A DNA stretch of 64,000 bases, from NCBI RefSeq assembly GCF_004365965.1, contig NZ_SOEB01000007.1:62001-126000 (forward strand), in the 5' to 3' direction. This stretch comes from Rhodovulum visakhapatnamense (lineage in GTDB: Bacteria > Pseudomonadota > Alphaproteobacteria > Rhodobacterales > Rhodobacteraceae). A program made the position numbers and the translations under genes. The notes under the pieces were generated by a model, which worked only from the letters and a program-made list of their open reading frames with translations, searched no databases and was not told the origin of the DNA. This document shows positions 24,451-35,325 of this stretch, in pieces; the first letter of the stretch is position 1; each line of letters starts with the position of its first letter.

Positions 24451-24966
24451 TCACATCAGGGATTTGCGCCTGTTCAGGATGACCGAGATTTCCGACAGGA
24501 TCCGGCCGATCCGTGAGGTCAGCGCTTCGCGGGGCCGGGCCGCCGTCGGGAAGAAGGACACCCGGCCATTGTCGAGGTCCTCGACGATGGCATCGAGCGC
24601 GAAGGCAAGCGGCAACAGGACGCTGCGAGCCACTGGCGCGCCCGGGGCAAAGCGCCTGCCGGGGGACGGGTCCGATACCTCGATCCGCGCGGTGCAGCGC
24701 GCGAGCCGCCGGGCCAGCGCTGCGGGCGCATCCGCCGGCAGCCGGCTGACCAGATCGGCCGCTTCGCCCGAGACGTCCAGCCCGCGCTCGAGCGCGAGCG
24801 TGGCGCCGACAGGCGCGGACAGGCGGATCTCGGACCGCCATTCGCCGTCGAGATTACGTTCGCGCAGCGCGACCGAACAGGCCAGCGGCCCCCGCAGATA
24901 CCGCGCGATGCGCTTCGGCGGAAGGTGGTCGCCGGCCGGGCCGTACCACAGACGTGCCCGGATCAT
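24451..24966 (-). CDS. Hypothetical protein downstream of grxD
   Basis: 171 residues, not recognised. It is basic, without signal peptide or membrane helices. It starts MIRARLWYGPAGDHLPPKR, has a central Ala/Arg-rich part (DAPAALARRLARC) and ends near ILSEISVILNRRKSLM. Position-by-position composition and the GAGG ribosome-binding site support coding. It starts 10 nt after the grxD stop on the same strand, so it is very probably cotranscribed with the glutaredoxin. No function is proposed. Confidence 0.65.
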   Translation of the reverse strand: MIRARLWYGPAGDHLPPKRIARYLRGPLACSVALRERNLDGEWRSEIRLSAPVGATLALERGLDVSGEAADLVSRLPADAPAALARRLARCTARIEVSDPSPGRRFAPGAPVARSVLLPLAFALDAIVEDLDNGRVSFFPTAARPREALTSRIGRILSEISVILNRRKSLM

Positions 24967-24976
24967 CGGGGCGGCC

Positions 24977-25339
24977 TCAGGCGTTGGCCGCGCGGATCTT
25001 GTCGGCCGCGTCCTTGGAATAGGCCACGCCCTTGTCCTCGAACAGCTTGTCGAGTTCGCCCGAGAGGGTCATTTCGGTGATGATGTCGCAACCGCCGACG
25101 AATTCGCCCTTGACGTAAAGCTGCGGGATGGTCGGCCAGTCCGAGAAGTCCTTGATGCCCTGGCGGATGTCCTCGTCGGCCAGCACGTTCACATCGGCAT
25201 AGTCCACGCCCATGAAATTCAGAACGCCCGCGACCCGGCTGGAAAAGCCGCATTGCGGCGCGGATTTGGTGCCTTTCATGTAAAGCACCACGTCATTGTC
25301 GGAAATCGTCTGCTGGATGCGATCCTTGGCGTCGGTCAT
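24977..25339 (-). CDS. grxD: Monothiol glutaredoxin (Grx4 family)
   Basis: 120 residues with the monothiol CGFS active site (Cys30), KGTK before it, WPTIPQLYV and GGCDI, which together bind glutathione. These proteins carry or transfer [2Fe-2S] clusters and form heterodimers with BolA. The BolA gene lies 105 nt upstream on the same strand, a classical pairing in iron-sulfur assembly and iron sensing in alphaproteobacteria. Confidence 0.95.
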   Translation of the reverse strand: MTDAKDRIQQTISDNDVVLYMKGTKSAPQCGFSSRVAGVLNFMGVDYADVNVLADEDIRQGIKDFSDWPTIPQLYVKGEFVGGCDIITEMTLSGELDKLFEDKGVAYSKDAADKIRAANA

Positions 25340-25444
25340 GGTCTGCGGTCCTGTCTGCGGGGCCGGGTCGAGCCCCTGGTGGGTCTGGTGCGAACCGGCA
25401 CGGATGGGGCGGCATGACCCCTGCGCGCCGGGCGGCCCGTCCGG

Positions 25445-25687
25445 TCAGTCCGGGGCCTTTGTTGTGAGGGCCAGCGCGTGGAGCGCGCCGGTCGAGCCTT
25501 CCATCTGCGTTTTCAGCGCCGCATAGACGGCACGCTGCTGCTGCACACGGTTGAGGCCGCGAAAGCTCTCGTCGATCACCTCGGCGGCGTAGTGGTTTCC
25601 GTCCCCGGCAAGGTCGGTGATGGTGATCTTTGCGGCGGGAAACCTCTCGCGGATCAGGGTCTCGATTTCTTCGGGCGTGATCGCCAT
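25445..25687 (-). CDS. bolA: BolA family protein
   Basis: 80 residues, the usual BolA size. It has the class-II KH-like fold segments ITITDLAGDGNHYAAEVIDESFRG (in two parts) with the conserved His, and ends with HALALTTKAP. Start 25687 is set by AAGGAC upstream and the family N-terminus MAITPEEIETLIRERFP; longer readings are unsupported. Expected partner is the downstream glutaredoxin. Confidence 0.93.
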   Translation of the reverse strand: MAITPEEIETLIRERFPAAKITITDLAGDGNHYAAEVIDESFRGLNRVQQQRAVYAALKTQMEGSTGALHALALTTKAPD

Positions 25688-25751
25688 GGGCGGGCGTCCT
25701 TTCTGCTCTCCCCTGCAAGATGTAGAGGGGGGAACGGCTGGCTGCAAGCGG

Positions 25752-26258
25752 TCAGCCGCGCCACTCGTCGCGCAGCATCCCGAAGAGGAGGAGATCGGCG
25801 ACATCGCCGGCCGGACGCCTCCAGTGACGGCGGAGCGTGCCCTCATGGCTGAAGCCCGCGGCCAGATAGACCCGGTGCGCCCGGTCGTTGTCGGAGGCCA
25901 TGTCGAGCCAGATCCGGCTGGCGCCGAGCTTGGTGAAGGCGTGGCGGACAAGGGCGGCCAGAAAGGCGCGGCCGAGCCCCCGGCCGGTCTCGGCGAGTGC
26001 CAGGCGGCGCAGCTCGACCCGGCCCGAGGGATTGCCGATCTCGCAGAAGAGCGCAAAGCCCAGCGGGCGGCCCTCGGGGGACCAGATCACCAGTCGGCAG
26101 GCAGGATCGGCCAGATAGGCGGCCAGTGCCGTGTCGTCCTCGTCGATCACGAAGCGCGCCATGTCCGGGCGGCCCGCGACGGCGTGAAGGAACGGAAAAT
26201 CCGCCGGTGAAGCCGGGCGGATCGCGGTGGCGGAAGAGGCGCGGTCGTGTGTCGTCAC
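25752..26258 (-). CDS. GNAT family N-acetyltransferase
   Basis: 168 residues with the GNAT fold: N-terminal RPASPADFPFL, the acetyl-CoA-binding segment ETGRGLGRAFLAALVRHAF and the C-terminal VYLAAGFSHEGTLRRHWR. The RVELRRLAL strand precedes motif A as in RimJ/RimI-like enzymes. The substrate is unknown. It lies 64 nt upstream of bolA on the same strand. Confidence 0.85.
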   Translation of the reverse strand: MTTHDRASSATAIRPASPADFPFLHAVAGRPDMARFVIDEDDTALAAYLADPACRLVIWSPEGRPLGFALFCEIGNPSGRVELRRLALAETGRGLGRAFLAALVRHAFTKLGASRIWLDMASDNDRAHRVYLAAGFSHEGTLRRHWRRPAGDVADLLLFGMLRDEWRG

Positions 26259-26346
26259 AGCCCGAGCCTAGCCGGACCTGCGCGCCCTGTCAGGACGGGG
26301 CACGCGGGTTCGTTGTCGCAGGTTCCGCTCATGCGCGGCCCGGGGG

Positions 26347-28506
<2,160 letters not shown>

Positions 28507-28746
28507 GGCGGTCGTCTTCCCCTCGGGCAGTTTGGCGTCGTCCTACGACAGGAGCGCGGTCGGGGGAAGGGGGCGCATGGCGGAAGGCGGCGCGGACCGG
28601 CGCCGGAAGGCGGGTCGATGGACGATTCGGGGCGCGGGAGGGCCGGAAAGCGATCTTGCCGTCGGTTCTGCGTTCACATCTTGGTGAAATTTCATGCGGA
28701 CGCTACGGAAGCTTGCGCGAAATTCCGACAACCCTGCGCCGCGCGC
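28507..28746. other. Intergenic region upstream of purL
   Basis: Contains no plausible gene. It must hold the purL promoter on the minus strand; an AT-richer stretch near 28670-28740 is the likeliest place. No purine operator or riboswitch could be recognised. Confidence 0.4.
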
Positions 28747-28774
28747 AAAAAAAGGCCGAGCATAAGCTCGGCCC
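28747..28774 (-). terminator. Intrinsic terminator downstream of the LysR gene/sRNA candidate
   Basis: A perfect 8-bp stem (28754-28761 with 28766-28773), a 4-nt loop and a run of seven U on the minus strand (28747-28753). This is the best-formed rho-independent terminator of the window. Confidence 0.88.
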
Positions 28775-28902
28775 AAGTCCAACAGGGAGGTAAAGACGAA
28801 AGCGCTACTTCCGCCTTCGTCCCAGCAATTATGGACGAGGTGGCCGCGGTTCAAGTCCAAACTTGCCGCGGAGGCAGCATAGGCGGCATGCATGTGGCAC
28901 AT
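28747..28902 (-). ncRNA. Candidate structured small RNA ending in an intrinsic terminator
   Basis: Between the LysR stop codon and purL the minus strand can fold into three hairpins in a row. Hairpin 1 (28844-28871) combines CCGCGG/CCGCGG with CAAGT/ACTTG. Hairpin 2 (28795-28821) has GACGAA/TTCGTC with an inner GCG/CGC. Hairpin 3 (28754-28773) is GGCCGAGC/GCTCGGCC with an AUAA-type loop and seven U residues. Between hairpins 2 and 3 the RNA carries an exposed CCUCCC, complementary to ribosome-binding sites. No stop codon closes a reading frame before the terminator. Either an independent sRNA or one processed from the LysR mRNA 3' end. Confidence 0.45.
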
Positions 28903-28905
28903 ATC

Positions 28906-29814
28906 TCACATCGACGGCGCGTCTTTGTCTCTCTGCCGCTTCTCCATGATCTGTTCGGTGATGAACTCGCGGAAGGCCGCGATGCGCCGCGAGGCCCGCA
29001 ATTCCTCGGGATAGGCCAGGAAGACCGGCACGTCGTGCGATTCGATGTCGTCGAGCACCCGGACCAGATGCGGATGATCCTCGGTGACGTAATCGGGCAG
29101 GACCCCGATGCCGAGCCCGTTCAGCACCGCCTGCAGCACGCCGAAATAGTTGTTCACGGTCAGGGTCGAGGGGATGTTGTAGGTCATCAGTTCGCGCACC
29201 AACCGCGCGCCCGCCGCGACCTGGGCCGATGAGGTGTTCTGGCAGATCAGCCGGTGGGACGACAGATCCTCGGGCGTGGCGGGCATGCCGTGCGCGTCCA
29301 GATAGGGCTGGGTCGCGTAAAGCCGCATCTTGATGTTCATCAGACGCAGCCGGATCAGGTCGGCCTGGCTCGGTTCCTTCATCCGGATCGCGACATCGGC
29401 CTCGCGCATCGGCAGGTCCAGAACCTGCTCTTCGAGCATCAGGTCGATCTTGAGCTCGGGATAGCGCTGGTAAAGCACCGGCAGGCGCTTGGCGAGCCAG
29501 AGCGACCCGAAGCCGGTGGTGGTGGTGACGCGCAGCTCGCCGAAGACCTCCTCGACGCTGTCTCGGATGCGCGCGACGGCCGTGTCGAGCCGCCGGGCCA
29601 TGGCCGAGGTCGCGTCGAACAGCAACTCGCCCTGTTCGGTGAGAATCAGGCCGCGGGCATGGCGGTGGAAGAGGGTCGATCCAAGGCTTTCCTCAAGCGC
29701 CCGGATCTGCCGCGAGACCGCCGACTGGGACAGGTGCAGGGTTTCGCCGGCATGGGTCAGGCTGCCCGCGTCCGCGACCGCGTGAAATATCCTGAGCTTG
29801 TCCCAATCCATCAT
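28906..29814 (-). CDS. LysR family transcriptional regulator (divergent from the indolepyruvate oxidoreductase)
   Basis: 302 residues. The helix-turn-helix occupies the first 60 residues (MDWDKLRIFHAVADAGSLT and HLSQSAVSRQIRALEESLG), followed by an effector domain with TTTTGFGSLWLAKRLP and NGLGIGVLPDYV. The first ATG is at 29814; 29811 is equally possible. It is divergent from the indolepyruvate ferredoxin oxidoreductase at 29966 with a 151-nt shared gap, the usual layout for LysR control of a neighbour. It is followed by the sRNA candidate and terminator. Confidence 0.9.
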   Translation of the reverse strand: MMDWDKLRIFHAVADAGSLTHAGETLHLSQSAVSRQIRALEESLGSTLFHRHARGLILTEQGELLFDATSAMARRLDTAVARIRDSVEEVFGELRVTTTTGFGSLWLAKRLPVLYQRYPELKIDLMLEEQVLDLPMREADVAIRMKEPSQADLIRLRLMNIKMRLYATQPYLDAHGMPATPEDLSSHRLICQNTSSAQVAAGARLVRELMTYNIPSTLTVNNYFGVLQAVLNGLGIGVLPDYVTEDHPHLVRVLDDIESHDVPVFLAYPEELRASRRIAAFREFITEQIMEKRQRDKDAPSM

Positions 29815-29965
29815 GCAATTCCCGCAATGCTGGTATACCGATTTCGACAGATACCTACAGGCGGCGGTTCCGGATTTGCAAACGAAGAAGTGTCTCCGAA
29901 ATCATTTTGTAGGTCACGGTTCCTGACCTAGACTGGGGCAAACCCGACGCCAAGGGAGGGGCGCC

Positions 29966-32900
29966 ATGACCAGACCCGATGTGAGCCTGCACGATCGCTA
30001 CGACCTGTCGAAATCCCGGATCCTGTTGAACGGCACCCAGGCGCTGGTGCGCCTGATGCTGATGCAGTCGGCCCGCGACCGGGCGGACGGACTGGATACG
30101 GGGGGCTATGTCACCGGCTATCGCGGCTCGCCGCTCGGCGCGGTCGATCAGCAGATGACGCGGGCGCGGGCCGATCTGGAGGCGGCAGGCGTGCTGTTCC
30201 AGCCCGGGCTCAACGAGGATCTGGCGGTGACCGCGCTCTGGGGGACCCAGCAGGCCGAACTGCGGGGCGAGGGGCGGCACGATGGGGTGTTCGGCCTCTG
30301 GTATGGCAAGGGGCCGGGGGTCGACCGGTCTGGCGACGCGATCCGTCATGCGAACCTGGCCGGAACCTCGCCGCGGGGCGGGGTGCTGCTCGCGATGGGC
30401 GACGATCATACCGGCGAGTCCTCGACCACCTGCCACCAGTCCGACTGGGCGATGGTCGACGCCTATGTGCCGGTGCTCTCGCCCGCGGGCGTGCAGGAGA
30501 TCCTCGATTTCGGGCTTTACGGCTATGCGCTGTCGCGCTTTGCCGGGGTCTGGGTCGGGCTGAAGGTGATGAAGGACACCGTCGAGGTGACCTCGGTCGT
30601 CGATGGCCGCCCGGACCGGATGCGGTTCGTCACGCCCGATTTCGCGATGCCGCCCGGCGGGCTGGGCATCCGGCTGAACGATCACTGGGTGCCGCAGGAA
30701 GAGCGGATGATCGACCACAAGCGCTTCGCGGCCGAAGCCTTCGCCCATGCCAACCGCATCGACCGCCGGGTCTGGGGCAAGCCCGGGGCAAAGATCGGTC
30801 TGGTGGCGGCGGGCAAGAACTGGCTCGATCTGGTCCATGCGCTGGAGCTGCTGGGGATCGGCGAGGCCGAGGCCGAACGGCTGGGGATCTCGACCTACAA
30901 GGTCGGGCAGGTCTGGCCGCTGGACATGAAGGGCTTTGCCGAATTCTCGGAAGGGCTCGAGCTGATCGTGGTGGTCGAGGAAAAGCGCAAGCTGATCGAG
31001 GTGCAGGCCAAGGAGGCGATCTTCCACAACCGCCGCGGCCGCCGGATCTATGGCTGGAAGAACGACCGCGACCAGGAACTGTTTCCGACCCGCTATGCGC
31101 TCGACCCGGTGATGATCGCCGAGAAGCTTGGCCAGATCCTGATCGAGGAGGGCCGCGAGACCGAGGCGCTGACCGCGGCGCTGGCGCGCATTCGGGAGGC
31201 GCGGCGCGCCGACAATGCCGAGGATCTGGCGGCGCGGCTGCCCTATTTCTGCGCGGGCTGCCCGCACAATACCTCGACGAAGGTGCCCGAGGGCGGGCGC
31301 GCCTATGCGGGGATCGGCTGCCATATCATGGCGCTCTGGATGGACCGCGACACCAGCGGCTTTACCCATATGGGCGCGGAGGGCGCGAACTGGATCGGCG
31401 AGGCGCCGTTCTCGACCCGGGGCCATGTCTTCCAGAACCTCGGCGACGGCACCTATAACCATTCGGGGCGGCTGGCGATCCACGCGGCCATCGCCGCTGG
31501 CGTCAACATCACCTACAAGATCCTCTATAACGACGCGGTCGCCATGACGGGCGGGCAGGGCAACGATGGCGGCCTGACCGCGCGCCAGATCGTCGACGAA
31601 CTGCTGGCCGCCGGGACCAAGCGCGTCGAGGTCGTCTATGACGAGAAGGAAGACCTCGACCCACGGGGCTTTCCGGCCGGGGTGGCCTGCCATCCGCGTG
31701 CCGAGTTGATGGCGGTTCAGCGGCGCCTTTCGGAAATCGAGGGCGTGACCGCGCTGGTCTATATCCAGACCTGTGCCGCCGAGAAACGCCGCCGCCGCAA
31801 GAAGGGGGCCTTTCCCGATCCCGATACCCGGGTCTTCATCAATACCGATGTCTGCGAGGGCTGCGGCGATTGCGGGGTGCAGTCGAACTGCGTGGCCATC
31901 GTGCCGGTCGAAACCGAGTTCGGGCGCAAGCGCGCCATCGACCAGTCGGCCTGCAACAAGGATTTCTCCTGTCTCAAGGGGTTCTGCCCGTCCTTCGTGA
32001 CGCTGAAGGGCGCGCGGCCGCGCAAGGAGGCTTCGGCCGAGGTCGAGATCGGCGCGCTGCCCGCGCCTGCGCTGCCCCGGATCGAGGGCACCTGGAACCT
32101 CGTCATCACCGGGGTCGGCGGGACCGGCGCGGTGACGGTGGGGGCGATCCTCGCCATGGCGGCCCATGTCGACGGCAAGGGCGCGGGCATGATGGAAATG
32201 GCCGGGCTTGCCCAGAAGGGCGGCGCGGTGCAGATCCATTGCCGGATCGCCGAAACCCCCTCGGGTATTTCCGCCATCCGCGTGGCGACCGGCGAGGCCG
32301 ATGCGGTGATCGGCGGCGATCTGGTGGTCACGGCGGGGGCGAAGACCGTCGGGCTGATGACGCAGGGGCGCACCGGGGCGGTCGTCAACAACCACGACAT
32401 CGTGACCGGGGCCTTCACCCGCGACCCGGAATTCCGGGTGCCGTCGGACCGGCTGGAACTGGCGCTGAAGGCGCGGCTGAAGGACCGGCTGCAACTTTTC
32501 GATGCGACCGAACTGGCGCGGCGGCTGATGGGCGACACGATCTATGCCAACATGATCGTCACCGGGGCCGCCTGGCAGCAGGGTCTGATCCCGATCTCGC
32601 ACGAGGCCATCGACCGGGCGATCCAGCTGAACGGGGCGGGCGTCGCGGGCAACCGCCGTGCCTTCGAGATCGGGCGCTGGGCGGCGGCCCAGCCTGCCGC
32701 CGCGGCGCGGGTGCTGGTCTCGGAGACGGTCGAGAAGCCCCGGTCGCTGCGCGAGCGGATCGCGCTGCGCGAGGCGCATCTGCGGGCTTATCAGTCGGGG
32801 CGGCTGGCCCGGCGGTATCGCCGGATGGTCGAGCGGTTCGAGGACCCGTTCCTGCGCGCGGCCGTGGCAAAGGGCTATCACAAGCTTCTGGCCTACAAGG

Positions 32901-33370
32901 ACGAATACGAGGTCGCGCGGCTGCATCTGGAGACCGCCGCCAAGGCCCGCGCCGAATTCGAGGGCGATCTTCAGATCACCTGGCATCTGGCGCCCCCGTT
33001 CCTCAAGGGGCAGGGCTCGGACGGCCGTCCGAAGAAACGCGCCTTCGGGCGGCGGATGGAACAGGGCTTTCGGCTGCTCGCGGCGCTCAGGCGGCTGCGG
33101 GGCACGCCGTTCGATCCGTTCGGCTGGCAGGGCGAACGGCGGCGCGAACGCGCGGCAATCCGGCGCTTCGAGGCCGACATGGAGGAGGTTCTGGCCCGGC
33201 TCTCGCCCGCCACGCTGGAGGCCTGCACGGCGCTGGCCGAATTGCCGCTGACGGTGCGCGGTTTCGGCCCGGTCAAGGCGGCGGCCGAGGCGGCGGCCGA
33301 GGTGCGGCGCGAAGAGCTTCTGGCCAGCATCCGGGGCGGCGAGGCGCCGCTGCGGACGGCGGCGGAATAG
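29966..33370 (+). CDS. Indolepyruvate ferredoxin oxidoreductase, fused alpha/beta form
   Basis: 1134 residues combining all modules of a 2-oxoacid ferredoxin oxidoreductase. A pyrimidine-domain-like N-terminus contains GYRGSPLGAVDQQM. A ThDP-binding part near 420-540 contains CPHNTSTKVPEG and DGTYNHSG then MTGGQGNDG. A ferredoxin-like cluster near 630-680 has CEGCGDCGVQSNC and CLKGFCPSF. The gamma-type domain begins at GVGGTGAVTVGAIL near 713, and a C-terminal extension has no motif I know. It oxidises arylpyruvates to aryl-acyl-CoA with ferredoxin as acceptor, in aromatic amino acid breakdown. GGGAGGG precedes the ATG. It is probably regulated by the divergent LysR protein. Confidence 0.92.
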   Translation: MTRPDVSLHDRYDLSKSRILLNGTQALVRLMLMQSARDRADGLDTGGYVTGYRGSPLGAVDQQMTRARADLEAAGVLFQPGLNEDLAVTALWGTQQAELRGEGRHDGVFGLWYGKGPGVDRSGDAIRHANLAGTSPRGGVLLAMGDDHTGESSTTCHQSDWAMVDAYVPVLSPAGVQEILDFGLYGYALSRFAGVWVGLKVMKDTVEVTSVVDGRPDRMRFVTPDFAMPPGGLGIRLNDHWVPQEERMIDHKRFAAEAFAHANRIDRRVWGKPGAKIGLVAAGKNWLDLVHALELLGIGEAEAERLGISTYKVGQVWPLDMKGFAEFSEGLELIVVVEEKRKLIEVQAKEAIFHNRRGRRIYGWKNDRDQELFPTRYALDPVMIAEKLGQILIEEGRETEALTAALARIREARRADNAEDLAARLPYFCAGCPHNTSTKVPEGGRAYAGIGCHIMALWMDRDTSGFTHMGAEGANWIGEAPFSTRGHVFQNLGDGTYNHSGRLAIHAAIAAGVNITYKILYNDAVAMTGGQGNDGGLTARQIVDELLAAGTKRVEVVYDEKEDLDPRGFPAGVACHPRAELMAVQRRLSEIEGVTALVYIQTCAAEKRRRRKKGAFPDPDTRVFINTDVCEGCGDCGVQSNCVAIVPVETEFGRKRAIDQSACNKDFSCLKGFCPSFVTLKGARPRKEASAEVEIGALPAPALPRIEGTWNLVITGVGGTGAVTVGAILAMAAHVDGKGAGMMEMAGLAQKGGAVQIHCRIAETPSGISAIRVATGEADAVIGGDLVVTAGAKTVGLMTQGRTGAVVNNHDIVTGAFTRDPEFRVPSDRLELALKARLKDRLQLFDATELARRLMGDTIYANMIVTGAAWQQGLIPISHEAIDRAIQLNGAGVAGNRRAFEIGRWAAAQPAAAARVLVSETVEKPRSLRERIALREAHLRAYQSGRLARRYRRMVERFEDPFLRAAVAKGYHKLLAYKDEYEVARLHLETAAKARAEFEGDLQITWHLAPPFLKGQGSDGRPKKRAFGRRMEQGFRLLAALRRLRGTPFDPFGWQGERRRERAAIRRFEADMEEVLARLSPATLEACTALAELPLTVRGFGPVKAAAEAAAEVRREELLASIRGGEAPLRTAAE

Positions 33371-33513
33371 GGGGCTGACGGGGCTGCCGCCGGGCCTCGG
33401 GAAATCCGGGTCCGGTGGCCCCGTGCGACGCCGATATTTCTTTTCTGCGCGCGGGTTTTGGTGTAGCTCCACAGGCCACCCGGCCCGGTGCCGGAGAGCT
33501 TCGGGGAACGCCC

Positions 33514-34386
33514 ATGCGGGGCCAGGTCGCGCGCGACATCAGCTATTCGAGTTCGGCCCGGACCAAGGGCGGCAAGGCCCTGATCCGGGTTCTGGAAAAC
33601 GCCACCGGACGGATTTCGCTGATCCGCCGGGCCGAGGGCTACGAGGTCGAGGTCGAACGCGGCCGAAACTTCTGGGAGGTCATGGTCGATCGCTACGGGC
33701 TCAGCCTCGACGTGGTGCAGGGCAGCCTTTCGGACATTCCCGCGACCGGCCCGCTGATCCTGATCGCAAACCACCCCTACGGCATTCTCGACGGGCTGAT
33801 GATGGGGCTGATCCTGGCGCGGGCGCGGGGCGATTTCCGCATTCTCGCGAATTCGGTCTTCCGCAAGGCCGAGGCGCTGAACCGGGTGATCCTGCCGGTC
33901 AGCTTCGACGAGACCAAGGCCGCGATGCAGGAAAACCTTGCGACCCGCAAGGCGGCGCTGGACTATCTGGCCGAGGGCGGCGCCATAGGGGTTTTTCCGG
34001 GCGGGACGGTGTCGACCGCGCTTCGGCCCATGGGGCCGCCGATGGATCCCGGCTGGCGCAGCTTCACCGCCAGGATGGTGGCGAAATCCGATGCGACTGT
34101 GGTGCCGATCTTTTTCGACGGCCACAATTCGCGCCTCTTCCAGCTGGCGAGCCATCTGCACGAGACGCTGCGGCTGGCGCTTCTGCTGAAAGAATTCCGG
34201 TCGCGGGTCGATGAACCCGTGCGGGTGGCGATCGGCCGTCCGATCGACCGGGCGCGTCTGAATGCCCTTGGGCAGGATGCCAAAGCGATGATGGATTTTC
34301 TGCGCAACTCCACCTATGAGTTGTCTCCACGGCCTCTGAAGTCGCTCGCATACGGCTACGAGTTCGATCACAAACGCAGGGCATGA
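33514..34386 (+). CDS. PlsC-like lysophospholipid acyltransferase family protein
   Basis: 290 residues with acyltransferase signatures: NHPYGILDG near 85 (the family His and Asp), then [18 protein letters not shown], and FPGGTVST near 165. The His-Asp spacing is H-X5-D rather than the usual H-X4-D, as in hemolysin-like acyltransferases of the COG3176 type. Start 33514 is preferred over an upstream ATG because the conserved part begins soon after; GGGGAA is upstream. Probable role: acyl transfer in membrane lipid (phospho- or ornithine-lipid) synthesis. It is 4 nt from murI and likely cotranscribed. Confidence 0.8.
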   Translation: MRGQVARDISYSSSARTKGGKALIRVLENATGRISLIRRAEGYEVEVERGRNFWEVMVDRYGLSLDVVQGSLSDIPATGPLILIANHPYGILDGLMMGLILARARGDFRILANSVFRKAEALNRVILPVSFDETKAAMQENLATRKAALDYLAEGGAIGVFPGGTVSTALRPMGPPMDPGWRSFTARMVAKSDATVVPIFFDGHNSRLFQLASHLHETLRLALLLKEFRSRVDEPVRVAIGRPIDRARLNALGQDAKAMMDFLRNSTYELSPRPLKSLAYGYEFDHKRRA

Positions 34387-34390
34387 GAGC

Positions 34391-35203
34391 ATGGCGGTTG
34401 GTGTCTTCGATTCCGGGCTTGGCGGTCTGACGGTTCTGGATGCGGTATCGCGTCGACTGCCCGATGTGCCCTTTGTCTATTTCGGCGACAACGCCCATGC
34501 GCCCTACGGCATCCGCGATGCCGAGGATGTCTACAAGCTGACCACCGCCGCGGTCTCGCGGCTGTTCGATGCGGGTTGCGATCTGGCGATTCTTGCCTGC
34601 AACACGGCCTCGGCCGCAGCACTTCGGCGGATGCAGGAAAGCTGGGTGCCGAAGGACAAGCGTGTGCTGGGCGTGTTCGTGCCGCTGATCGAGGCGCTGA
34701 CCGAACGGCAATGGGGCGACAACTCTCCGCCGCGCGAGGTTGCGGTCAAGCATGTGGCGCTGTTTGCCACCCCCGCCACCGTGGCCAGTCGCGCCTTTCA
34801 GCGCGAACTGGCCTTCCGCGCCATCGGCGTCGATGTCGAGGCCCAGCCCTGCGGCGGTCTTGTCGACGCGATAGAGGCGGGCGACGAGATGCTGGCCGAG
34901 GCGCTGGTCCGGTCCCATGTCGAGGCGCTGAAACGGCGGATGCCCCATCCTGAGGCCGCGATCCTCGGCTGCACCCATTACCCGCTGCTGCAGGGCGCCT
35001 TCCAGGAGGCGCTGGGTGAGGGGGTCAAGGTCTATTCCCAGGCCAATCTGGTGGCCGAGAGCCTTGCCGACTATCTGGGCCGGCATCCGGGGATGCGGGG
35101 GACGGGCGACGCCTCGATGTTCCTGACCACCGGCGATCCGGGGTTCGTGTCGGACAAGGCCACGCAATTCCTGCGACGCCGCATCGAATTTCGCGCCGCC
35201 TGA
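34391..35203 (+). CDS. murI: Glutamate racemase
   Basis: 270 residues. The two catalytic cysteines sit in ACNTASAAA (Cys70) and GCTHYPLL (Cys194), and Asp7 lies in the N-terminal [13 protein letters not shown]. It provides D-glutamate for peptidoglycan. The start lies 4 nt after the acyltransferase stop, so the two share a transcript. Confidence 0.95.
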   Translation: MAVGVFDSGLGGLTVLDAVSRRLPDVPFVYFGDNAHAPYGIRDAEDVYKLTTAAVSRLFDAGCDLAILACNTASAAALRRMQESWVPKDKRVLGVFVPLIEALTERQWGDNSPPREVAVKHVALFATPATVASRAFQRELAFRAIGVDVEAQPCGGLVDAIEAGDEMLAEALVRSHVEALKRRMPHPEAAILGCTHYPLLQGAFQEALGEGVKVYSQANLVAESLADYLGRHPGMRGTGDASMFLTTGDPGFVSDKATQFLRRRIEFRAA

Positions 35204-35294
35204 GCCATGCGCATGGCGGGATGCGGACGTGATCCCCGCGCGGGTTTATAGGCGTTCCAAAAATGCCTACATAGCAGCCTAACAAGGTATTTTT

Positions 35295-35312
35295 TGTGCG
35301 AAGGTTCGCACA
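35295..35312 (+). promoter_or_regulatory. Perfect palindrome upstream of the VPLPA-CTERM gene
   Basis: TGTGCGAA (35295-35302) and TTCGCACA (35305-35312) are a perfect inverted repeat with a 2-nt centre, 13 nt before the ATG at 35326 and right after an AT-rich tract. It may be a repressor operator, or a 5'-UTR hairpin placed just before the ribosome-binding site. Confidence 0.5.
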
Positions 35313-35325
35313 GCAAGGACATGAC

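Noticed and set aside
28848-28858. GGTTCAAGTCC, resembling a tRNA T-arm
   Set aside because: No acceptor, D- or anticodon arms surround it; the bases are better explained as part of the CAAGT/ACTTG hairpin.
29855-33472. A 1205-codon open frame antisense to the indolepyruvate oxidoreductase gene
   Set aside because: High-GC codon bias of the real gene leaves the opposite frame open; the antisense translation has no recognisable domain and is low-complexity.
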